Source: Malania oleifera
Lineage: Eukaryota > Streptophyta > Magnoliopsida > Santalales > Ximeniaceae
NCBI RefSeq assembly: GCF_029873635.1
Contig: NC_080425.1
Location: forward strand, 42,100,390-42,164,389
Direction of reading: 5' to 3'
Length of the DNA: 64,000 nt
Shown here piece by piece: positions 23,437 to 33,582 of the stretch. Below the pieces are notes generated by a model, which was not told the origin of the DNA, searched no databases, and worked only from the letters and a program-made list of their open reading frames with translations. Numbering within the stretch: position 1 is the first letter of the stretch; each line of letters begins with the position of its first letter. Made by a program: the position numbers and the translations under genes.

Positions 23437-25108
23437 ATGGCACGTATGGGTGTAAACCCTATTCGGTGAGGGACCCTCATCCACATGACCATCTATTTTT
23501 TGTGGTGTTAACTATACATACTGGAAACAAAGAATGCGAATTTTTCTTCAAAATGTAAATTAGAAAGTATGGAAAGTTGTCTCCAGAGGAAATCATGTTC
23601 CTATGAAAATTGTAGAAAAAAAAAGGTACCTAAGAATGAAGATGAATATACAGATGATGACATGAAAGCTATTCAAATAAATGCTACTGTAATGAATCTT
23701 TTATACTGTGCTTTAGACGTAAATGAATTTAATAGGGTCATGGCTTGTACAACTACTAAGGAAATATGGGATAAATTAGAATTCACATATGAAGGCACTA
23801 AAGATGCAAAATACGGTAGAATAGACATGCTTACAAGTGAATATGAAGCATTTAAAATGTCTTCTAGTGAATCAATCCAATCTATGTACACTAGGTTCAC
23901 CCACATCACAAATTCATTGCATGCTCTTGGTAAGACTTGCCCTACTTATGAAATGATCAGGAAAATTCTTAGGGGTCTACCACTAGTCTAGGAGGCAAAA
24001 GCTACAGACATAGTTGAAGGAAGGAACCTAAAAGCAATGACACTAGATGAGTTGATCGATTCACTCATTATATACGAACTGATGATAAATGAAAGACTAA
24101 GTAAGAAGAATAAAGTAAAGAAAGTAGTAGCCCTCAAGGCATCCTCCATCAACTCTAGTGAGGAGAGTAGCTCAGAGTCAGAAGAAGATATGGTGCTTCT
24201 AACTAAGAAATTTGAGAAGTTCCTGAAAAAGAATAAAAAATTTGGGAGAAAATTCCAGGAGTCAAAAATCAAAAAAGGAGAGTCAAGAAAAAAGAAGCAA
24301 AAGGATGATCCTCCGACTTGCTACAGTTGTAGAGAAGTTAGGCACATCAAACCAGACTTTCCTTAACTGAAGAAAGCCTTCAAAAAGAAGAATAAAGCAA
24401 TAAAGGTCGGATGGGACACTTACAATACCAGCAGCTCAAACACTAAATCCAGCGATGATCAGATTGCCAATCTATGTCTAATGGCTCACAACGATCATGA
24501 GGTACAATCTTTTTGCTCAGCTTCATCATATTATTCTAATGATTCTGATAATGATGATAGCATGATCTCATATGATGAATTACAACAAGAATATATGTAT
24601 ACTCTTAAAATGCTTGATAAAATGACTAAGAAAAATTATGAGTTGATAAATAAATTTAAGGAATTTTCAAAAACTTAGAGAGACAAAATGAGTCTCATGC
24701 ACCTTTAATAGAAGAAAAGAATTTGAGAATTATGGATCTGGAAAGAAATTTGTAAGACAAATCTAAAATTATTCATAAATTCACAGAGGATCAAAATAAT
24801 TTTGAAAGACTCCTTGGACCTCAAGGAAATTTTCTAAATAAGGAAGGTCTTAGTTTTAATGGAAAGGAAAACCTCAAATAAAGACATATTTTCATGGGAT
24901 ACTTTGTGAGAGAGCCAAAATCTTTTGTTCCAACTAAAGACTCTTATGAATATACTACTTGTTTTAAATGTAAAAGGTTAGGTCACATAAAATTTGACTG
25001 TCCTTTTAAAAACAAAGATGTTAAAATTAAGAAGGTCTAGAAAGTCAAAGGAGAGTCTAGGACTAACCCCCATGGACCCAAGAAAAAATGGGTACCAAAA
25101 TTAGTCAA
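23437..25108 (+). pseudogene. Decayed gag of copia-G
   Basis: It starts at the ATG at 23437 (MARMGVNP), with a TGA stop about ten codons in. In order: the gag core with 'LDVNEFNRVMACTTTKEIWDKLE', 'SEYEAFKMSSSESI', 'TRFTHITNSLHALGK' and 'TYEMIRKILRGLP' (23705-23985); an acidic/Lys-rich region; a first zinc knuckle that has lost its last Cys (CYSCREVRHIKPDF, about 24319-24362, then stop TAA); an Asp/Ser-rich stretch and a coiled-coil-like segment (24480-24680); a second intact knuckle CFKCKRLGHIKFDC (about 24960-25002); and HGPKKKWVPK (about 25070-25100) at the gag-pol junction. At least six stops or frameshifts. Confidence 0.88.
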
Positions 25109-25125
25109 TTGAATATCCATTGTAG

Positions 25126-28100
25126 GTGTGCTCAAGATCATCCTCTTTAAAGGATAAATGGTACATGGATAGTGGATGCTCTCGACACATGACCGGAGAT
25201 AAAGCAAAGTTTGCGTCCATCACACCTAAGGATGGAGGATTTGTCACCTTCGGCGACAACGCAAAACGTAGAATCATTGGAGTAGGTAAGATTGGTAAGG
25301 ATCATTCTCTCATGATAGATAATAATTTATTGGTGGATGGATTGAAACATAATTTGTTAAACATAAGCCAACTTTGTGATAAAGTATATAGAGTATCATT
25401 TGAGCATGATAGATGCATAGTAGAAAACAAATCTGATAATAAAATTTTGTTTACTGTGGAAAGAAATGAGAACATCTATACTACTAGCTTTGAAAATTTA
25501 GCCTCTCAACATGTGATTTGTTTTAATGCTATAAATGAGGCTAGTTGGATTTGGCATAGGAGATTAGGACATACAAACATGGATTTATTGTCTAAACTAG
25601 TTAAGGGAGAATTAGTTGAGGGTTTTCCTAGAACTAAGTTTGTGAAAAATAAAATATGTGATGCATGCCAACTAGGAAAACAAGCTAGATTTACTTCTAA
25701 TAAAAAGAAAGTCATCTCCACCACTAGACCACTTCAATTGTTGCACTTAGATCTATTTGGTCCTAACCAAAGTCAAAGTCTAGGAGGTATGTCATATGCT
25801 TTCGTAATTGTTGACAAATATTCTAGATTCACATGGGTACTGTTTCTTACACATAAAGATGAAGCATGTGAAAAATTTATTAAGTTATGTAGAAGAATTC
25901 AAAATGAAAAAGGCTATACAATCACACACATACAAAGTGATGCAGGTAGAAAGTTTCAAAACTAGGGTATGGAAGAATACTATGACTCACTCGGAATCTC
26001 TTATAATTTATTTGCTCCTAGGACACCACAACAGAATGGAGTAGTTGAAAGAAAGAATATATCTCTACAAGAAATGAGTTGAACGATGCTAAATGAACAC
26101 AAGTTACCTAAATACTTTTGGGCCGAAGCAGTGAGCACTGCTTGCTATATATTAAATAGAGTTTTGATTAGGCCTACTCTCAATAAAACTCCTTATGAAT
26201 TGTAGAACGGTCATAGACCTAATATTTCCTATTTCCATATCATTAGATGTAAATGCTTTGTTCTTAGAGATAATGAACACCTAGGAAAATTTGATGCAAA
26301 ATCTGATAAGGGTATCTTTCTAGGTTATGCCTTAGACAATAAAGCCTACAGGGTATATAACAAGAGAACATTGACAGTTGTAGAGTCCATTCATGTAGTA
26401 TTCAATGAGTCCAATCCTTTATCTAAAAGGTTTGATGAGGATGATTTTGAGATAAGTAAAGGATCAAAAAATTTGTCTATTGAAAATAATTCAGATAAGA
26501 ACACTGAAATTAAGGAAACATCTTCTAAGGATAATCAAGTAGAAAGAGAGGTTCATGAACTACCTAGGGAATGGAAGTATGTATAGAATCACCCCATAGG
26601 TCAAATTATAGGTGAACCTTCATATGGAGTAGCTACATGATCATCACTTAAAAATATGGTTAGCCACTTTGCATTCTTATCATAGGAAGAGCCTAAGAAT
26701 GTGAGTGAGGCAATTAAGGATGAATCATAGGTGATATCTATGTAGGAAGAATTAAATCAATTTGAGAGAAACAAAGTCTGGACATTAGTTCCTAGACCTG
26801 ATAATCATACTGTTATTGGAACAAAATGGGTTTATAAGAACAAGAAAGATGAAAATGACATAGTAATTAGAAACAAAGTCAGACTAGTAGCTCAAGGATA
26901 TAACCAGGAGGAAGGCATAGATTTTGAGGAAACATTTGCTCTTGTAGCTAGAATGGAAGTCATTCGAATGTTATTGGCATATGCTGCTTTTAAGATTTCA
27001 AATATACAAAATGGATGTCAAAAGCGCATTTCTAAATGACTTTATAAATAAGGAAGTTTATGTTGAACAATCCCTAGGATTTGAAAACCACAAATTTTTA
27101 GATCATGTTTATAAATTAACTAAAGCCTTGTATAGATTGAAGCAAACTCCTAGAGCTTGGTATGAAAGGTTGTGTGGTTTTCTTCTAGATAATGGGTTTA
27201 TTAGAGGTAAGATAGACACAAAACTCTTCATAAAGGCTAAAAATGATAATTTGCTCCTAGTACAAATATACATAGATGACATCATTTTTGGAGCAACAAA
27301 CGAAGAGTTGTGCAATGATTTTGCCCAATGCATGCAAAATGAATTCGAAATGAGCATGATGGGAGAACTTAACTTCTTTCTAGGACTTCAAATCAAATAG
27401 GCTAAACATGGAATTTTTATAAACCAATTAAAGTACATTAGAGACTTGCTCAAAAACTTCAATATGGAAGATGGTAAAATTTTAAGAACACCTATGAGTT
27501 CTTCCACAAAGTTAGATAAAGATGATCAAGGGATGCCAATAGATGTTAAGCTCTATCGTGGCATGATTGGTAGCCTGTTATACCTGACTGCTAGTAGGCC
27601 TGATATTATGTTTAGCGTATACTTGTGCGCAAGATTTCAGGCTGCACCTAAAGAATCACATTTATTAGCAGGAATACTTAGATACCTTATTGGGACTATT
27701 GAACTTGGATTATGGTATCCAAAGTACATTTCTCTTAAGATTGTCAGTTATTCTGATGCTGACTTTGCCACTAGTAAAGTGGATAGAAAAAGCACGAGTG
27801 ACACTTGTCACTTTTTAGGACAATCTTTAGTTTCTTGGTTCTCCAAGAAACAGAACTCAGTTGCACTGTCCACAGCCGAGGTTGAATACATAGTGGCTAG
27901 AAGTTGTTGTGCTCAAATGCTATATATGAAGCAACAACTGATGGACTATGGATTGCACTATGACATTGTTCCTATAAAATGTGATAATCCTAGTGTAATA
28001 AATATCTCAAAGAACCCTATATCACACTCATGAACTAAGCACATAGAAATTAGACATCAGTTTCTTCGTGAGCATGTGCAAAAAAGGGATATGGCACTTG

Positions 28101-28149
28101 AGTTTGTTTGCACAGATGAACAATGGGTAGATATATTCACAACCAGATG
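25126..28149 (+). pseudogene. Decayed pol of copia-G (protease, integrase, RT, RNase H)
   Basis: It continues the gag-pol frame; there is no independent ATG. Protease: 'WYMDSGCSRHMTG' with catalytic DSG at about 25168. Gag-pre-integrase and integrase zinc finger: 'WHRRLGHTN' near 25550 and 'CDACQLGKQ' near 25660. Integrase core: 'LHLDLFGP', 'YSRFTWV', then 'TPQQNGVVERKN' near 26027, with a stop at 25963 between catalytic blocks. RT: '[15 protein letters not shown]' near 26822, '[20 protein letters not shown]' near 26880, a frameshift near 27000, '[10 protein letters not shown]' and catalytic YIDD near 27270. RNase H: 'SDADFA', 'KSTSDTCHFLG' and 'STAEVEYI' (27755-27890). Stops at 25963, 26081, 26203, 26584 and five more to 26743 are mostly TAG or TGA where Gln, Trp or Arg is conserved. 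Confidence 0.9.
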
Positions 28150-28429
28150 ATAGGTTTATCCAAATTAGATGTGAATTAGACTTAATGCACAGTAGAGACG
28201 TTGCCTAGAGATATATTAGAATACATAACTGAGGAGAAGTAACTTAAATTAAAATTAAGTAATTGTTATTTATAGAGAATTGCATGTTAGATTCTTTATG
28301 GATATATAATACATGTTGATACACACATGACTTTTGGACTTTAATGAACTGAATTGTTTGCCTGCCTATATAAATGTTGATTGAAATGTTGTTGTATGTT
28401 CAACATGAAAATTGCTTTTACAAAATAGC

Positions 28430-28695
28430 TATACTTTTAGAAAGGGGGGGAAATACAATTTTTTTAATCAAAGGGGAGAGATATTTAAGTTCGTATGTTT
28501 TTTCCTTATATACCTTTTTGATTGATGTCAAAAGGGGGAGAGATATTTACTAGAGCAAAAAAAAAATTTAAGATCAAAAGGGGGAGAGATATTTTCTAAA
28601 GCAAAAAGAAAAAATAATTTTTAGTGAAAAGGGGAGAGATATTGATTAGAGCAAATATCTTTTTCGAGACGTGAAAAAGGGGGAGAAATATTTTT
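28430..28695 (+). repeat. Repeated polypurine-tract-like motifs in copia-G 3' region
   Basis: AAAAGGGGGAGAGATATT or close variants recur near 28440, 28480, 28528, 28577, 28629 and 28676, about 50 bp apart. They lie ahead of the true tract next to the LTR (28881-28894). Confidence 0.8.
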
Positions 28696-28894
28696 GGGCA
28701 TATTACGAAATTCGGCATATTTCAAGTAAGAATTTTGGGTAAGACTAAACTTTGTAAACTGCGTCATATGTCATATTCTATAACATGTCCATATTACACT
28801 GTTATATTATAAATCATGCATTATTTTAGGGGGAGCCTTACTAGGTTTAACCCATTTTTGCTTGTGTATTTGTCATCATCAAAAATGGGGAGAT

Positions 28895-30768
28895 TGTTGA
28901 CTCTATGTGTTTAATCCTATTTTGATAATGACAAATCACTTGGTATTTTACCTATGCATTGAAATTTTGAACACGATCATAACTTAGCATGCACGGAGGG
29001 TAAATGCTCTATGGAAACCACAAGGGGCACGAAGTACGTACCACTTGGTTCAATCCATGGAAGCAAAAGAGTAGAGGAATAAAGAAAATCCAGATTTTCA
29101 ATTGTATTTCTCAAATTAGGTTTGATTGTATTTGCATAACTCATAAGATATGATGCGAAGCTCAAAATGACATATAGTTTGACCTTAGGATGCATGTTTT
29201 TCATGACATATTCATATGCATTTGACCTAAAAATGGATTTGGCTGGAAAAAAGGGCACTTGTTGACTAGTCCCCTAACCTCGTCGACGAATGCATGAAGG
29301 CCAATCGTGGACTAATGCCTAGTTTCGTCGACGAGAAAATACTGAGACCATATAAATCTCAGACAGCCCAATCGTCGACAAATCCCTTGGAGTCAACAAA
29401 CAAATGAAAGACACTCGACGACGAATGTATCCACTCGTCGATGAGTTCGTAGTGCAGAATGGCACTTTAGGGCAAAAACGGATGAGTTTATTTTAATTAA
29501 ATGATCCAACAGTTGAAAATTGATCAAAGGGTGAGAATGCCTATTTAAACCAACCCTATACCCTAAAGAAACACTAAGAAACATCAAGAAGCAAGAAGGA
29601 ACACATTAGAGAGATTGTTTGCTTAGATTTTGCTAACTTTGCCTGCATTCTAAAGCATTCACATCAAGTCTGGGCATTCGTTAATATCATCTTCAAGATC
29701 CAAGTGCTTACACTCATATCATCTTACGAAAAACTGGTTTGATCTTGAGGTTTGGTTAAGTTTATTATTGAGCATTCAATCTTATTTTTATAAGTTCATC
29801 TACTCCCATATTATTTTATTTAAAATATTTTTGGGAGCAAGAACCCTAGTGTTCCATATACATATTTGAAAAATCTTTTGGGAAAAATTTTTCTAGGCCT
29901 TATATATTTGTGATATTCAAGTGTATTATTTTTATTCAAAGATTTAATATTATCTCTGCATAAAATATTTGAAAGCAAGAATTTAGATTTGTGTGATATT
30001 CAAGAATATTTTTTTATTAAAAAGATCTCATATTTTATTCTTACAAAAGTTATTTGAAAGCAAACCCTCGGATTTGCAAAGCATGTATTTTTATGAAATC
30101 ATTTTTGAGAGATATTGAATAAAATGTAAATCTTTGAAGCATCTCATACATATATATATATATATTTCATATAAAGATCATATTTTTACATACAATATTG
30201 AGAAAAATATATTCTCTCTTGAGCTTCATATTATACCTTGTAAGAGTGCTTAAGGCTGATTGTACTCATTAGCTTATTGAGAAGTGTCTAAGTGTTCAGA
30301 AATTTATTATTCATTATTTGTATTAACGATTCAATTTTTGAATCGTGAGGATGAAGCTACGCCTCTTGTAAGCAGTAGATAATTAGGAGGAAGCTACGCC
30401 TCTTGTAAGCATCGGATTGTAACGGGAAGCTTCGCCCGGGTTTAAAGAAGCGATTTAGTGAAATCCTTGGGTGGTTTGTTCAATGCGAGGACATAGACGG
30501 GGTTTGGCCGAACCTCATAAAAACTATGTTTGCATCTCTCTTCCCTTAACTCACTTTAATTTTCGTTTGCATTTACTTATTTGATTATTGTGTATATAAT
30601 GAATATTCACTACGTTTGTAAGTGATTGGGTACTATTGATTTGTTTTTAAGGTCATATTGTGTAATACAAAACTGCTAATCATCTAGCTTGTGCATGTGT
30701 GGTTGTAAGTTTTCAAAATTAAAATCTAAAGACCAAGATTTTTTAATACACAATTCACCCCTACCCCA
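28895..30768 (+). repeat. 3' LTR of copia-G, first version
   Basis: It starts TGTTGACTCTATG directly after polypurine tract AAAAATGGGGAGAT. It contains an array of TCGTCGACGA motifs (29275-29460), a TATA-like CCTATTTAAACC (about 29551), leader repeats with GAAGCTACGCCTCTTGTAAGC (30350-30400), the conserved hairpin block at 30458, and CCGAACCTCATAAAAAC (about 30509-30525). It breaks off in CAATTCACCCCTACCCCA, about 40 bp short of the expected CA end, and fuses to another copy of the 3' untranslated region. Confidence 0.85.
30458..30498 (+). promoter_or_regulatory. Conserved stem-loop block in copia-G LTR
   Basis: AGTGAAATCCTTGGG, TGGTTTG, TTCAATGCGAGGACATAG. Homologous to the block at 20719 and 52269, with a weaker stem here. 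Confidence 0.6.
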
Positions 30769-31047
30769 TTTTAGCAAAAGGGGGAGAGATATTGATTAGA
30801 GCAAATACCTTTTTCGAGACGTGAAAAAGGGGGACAAATATTTTTGGGCATATTACAAAATTCGGCATATTTCAAGTAAGAATATTTGGGTAAGACTAAA
30901 CTATGTAAACTGCATCATATGTCATATTCTACAACATGTTTGGATTACATTGCTATATTATAAATCATGCATTATCTTAGGTGGAGCCTTATTAGGTTTA
31001 ACTCATTTTTGCTTGTGTATTTGTCATCATCAAAAAAGGGGAGATTG
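30769..31047 (+). repeat. Second copy of the copia-G 3' untranslated region
   Basis: Near-identical to about 28618-28894, starting TTTTAGCAAAAGGGGGAGAG and ending with its own polypurine tract AAAAAAGGGGAGAT. It follows the truncated LTR without a gap. Confidence 0.85.
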
Positions 31048-31183
31048 TTGACTTTATGAGTTCAATCTTGTTTTGATAATGACAAAATTCGACATATTTC
31101 AAGGAAGAATATTTGGGTAAGACTAAACTATGTAAACTACGTCATATGTCATATTCTACAACATGTCTGGATTACATTGCTAT
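31048..31183 (+). repeat. 38-bp LTR start followed by third partial 3' region
   Basis: TGTTGACTTTATGAGTTC and about 20 more bases of LTR, breaking off at TGATAATGACAAA. It then jumps back to 3'-region sequence that repeats about 30846-30955 (TTCGACATATTTCAAGG-like). The third copy is interrupted at 31183 by gypsy-H and continues at 46189. Confidence 0.75.
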
Positions 31184-33272
31184 TGTAATGACCCGAATAA
31201 TAATAATGGTATTTAAATAAAGAGGAAGGGAAATGGAAATAGTAATAGAAGGAATAACCGAGGGAAATTACCAGGGCCTCGTTGACGAACACAAGGAATT
31301 CTTCGACGAGAGTATAAGAGGACCTCGTCGACGAAGACAAGATTTGTTGACAAGGAAATACCGAGAGAAGTTTTGAGCAGTCTGAATTTCGTCGAAGAGG
31401 AATGGGTTTCATCGAAAAAATTATTAAAGGACTCGTCGATGAGATGACGTGGCTCGTCGACGAATCCAATCCTACAAATATCAAAAACCCAAATTTTAAC
31501 TTCAAAATTAAGAAATCTCTCACTCTCTCTCTCTCTCCCTTCAGCTCCCTCCTCTTCTCCCTTTGATTTCGGGATGGATTTTCGCTGGTTCGGGGATCTG
31601 AAGCCACCACGATGCTCTTGGGGAAGTTCTCTCCAAATCTGCAGGAGCAGATCGTCAATGGAACTCTGTTGAAAATCATCCCTGAGTTGAGGTATGGTTT
31701 TTTAACCCAAATTTGGTCTAACAGTAATTATAAGAAATGATATACACGTGAAAATACTAGAGTTTAGTACTGAGAGTTTTCATTTTCAGGGTATTGAGCA
31801 GGAAATCCTACGGGTATTAGACTAGGATATTTTGGGGCTTTCTCAGTAGTCAGGTAAGGGAATAAACTAAAACAGTTATTTTTCACGCAAATTACTATTA
31901 TTTATGAGCAAATTGATTTTCTAAAAAATATGTACGATTTTTGAATAAATGCATATTTGCGAAAATACTGCTGTTGTTTGGGAATTATGATTTTAGAATG
32001 AAATGTATGATTTACCCAGCTTTGTGTGGCATGAATGTTATTTTTCATGAAAAGTATTATGATATGAAAGATTTTACGAGTAAAGTATGTTTTCAGGAAT
32101 TATGAAATAATGCAGTACATTATAGTTTTGAAAATACATGATAATTGATTTATTTTCAAAATGATTTGTATGAGATATTCGGCGCAAGGCCGTATTTATG
32201 AATGTTCGGCACGAGGCCGTATTTATGAAATGTTCGGCACGAGGCCATATTTATGAAATGTTCGGCACAAGGCCCTATTTATGAAATGTTCGGCACGAGG
32301 CCGTATTTATGAAATGTTTCACGCGAGGCCATGTTTATATGAAATGATTTCGGTGCGAGGTTGTATTTATGAAATTATGAAAGATGCTATATTATCATAT
32401 ATTATATATTATCAGAACCCGGATGTTAGTTTAGTTCAGTTTTAGGAGCTCGATACTGTAGCTTATAGCTCACATATCTATGATTAGATTGGTGCTAACC
32501 ACCCCACAAGGGGGTGGGAGATGGATAATCGATATGGCTTTTAGTAAAGTGTGGACGTCCACTTGGCAGTCCGGACCAGGGTGTGATGGGCCCATCGTAC
32601 TTACAAACATTTTTGACTTGGTAGTGATCGGTTAGCCATTGTCAGGTCCCGCCTTCAGGTTGCACAACCCGTCATGGGGGGTAATACATGACCTTAGCTA
32701 ACTATTCATCTTGGGTATGTTTTCAGTATTATCAGATATAACAGACAATTTATAAATGATATGAGTTACTAGATAAATATGAAAGTATATGATGATTCAG
32801 TATGTTATGATGAATGTTTACAAATATATGAAATGTATTGTATATGTATAACTACATTATATATTCATGTTGCCACACAACTGCATTTAGTTTATTTTCC
32901 CTTACAGAGATGTGTCTCACCCCTAAACTTAATTAATTTTTCAGGAGACCCAGAGAGACCGGTCGGTCGTGACCGCCGTTGAGTGAGTTGAGCTTCCCTG
33001 CTAGAAGGGTAAGCTTTGATCTAGGATCAGGAGATTTTTGATATAAGATTCTAGATCTATTTTGATGTTTTGGAGATTGTATTCAAATACTGTATTTTGG
33101 GAATGTAGTAGACTCTGGTATTATGTAGTTAATGGCTTGATGGATGCAAATTATTTTTACTACTGCTTAGGTTTCCGCTGTTTATGTTAGGCTATTCCTC
33201 ACTACCCACGGATTCGGGTTGATGTTATTATTATTTATGTTTATTATGTGATAAGTTAAGTAGGACGTTACA
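31184..33272 (+). repeat. 5' LTR of gypsy-H
   Basis: About 2.09 kb. It opens TGTAATGACCCGAATAATAA, has a TCGTCGACGA motif array (31276-31470), a CT-rich tract (31516-31560), a 28-bp tandem array (32172-32374), and ends AGGACGTTACA. Confidence 0.9.
32172..32374 (+). repeat. Tandem array, about seven 28-bp units, in gypsy-H LTR
   Basis: Unit ATGTTCGGCACGAGGCCGTA followed by TTTATGAA. GC-rich cores alternate with AT-rich spacers. The last two units are more diverged. Confidence 0.92.
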
Positions 33273-33275
33273 GTT

Positions 33276-33288
33276 TGGTATCAGAGCC
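33276..33288 (+). promoter_or_regulatory. Primer-binding site of gypsy-H
   Basis: TGGTATCAGAGCC, an exact complement of the initiator tRNA-Met 3' end, three bases inside the LTR end. Confidence 0.93.
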
Positions 33289-33582
33289 TAGGATACTACG
33301 TTCTGTAGACTCTAGAGTGCAGTAGTAGTAATACCAGAGTATAGGATAAGGGAATTTCAGGTCTGGTTTATAGTTTAGATGCAGGACTTCTATGGTAGTT
33401 TGTGTGATTTTCCTGGGATGACGATTTCAGGAAATTCATGGTAAACTATCGTCGTATCTAGGTGGCAGGATTGAACCTTTAATTAAAATCAAGAGTGACG
33501 AATTAATTAGGAGAATATATTATATGAGTTGGGTGATATGTATAGTGAAGGGGGTTTTGAGTTAAGTTACTTGTTTTTCAGG

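Larger units (their letters stand above)
23228..31183 (+). mobile_element. Copia-G: Ty1/copia element (SIRE-like), continued at 46189
   Basis: The order is a 155-bp stub of the 5' LTR, primer site, gag, pol, a 3' untranslated region full of polypurine tracts, then 3' LTR. The LTR is followed by a second copy of the 3' region with a 38-bp LTR start, and by part of a third copy. Gypsy-H interrupts the third copy at 31183; its remainder, with LTR, resumes at 46189. Every enzymatic domain is represented but broken, so the element is dead. The RT/RNase H sequence and the two-knuckle gag resemble the SIRE/Maximus lineage. Confidence 0.88.
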
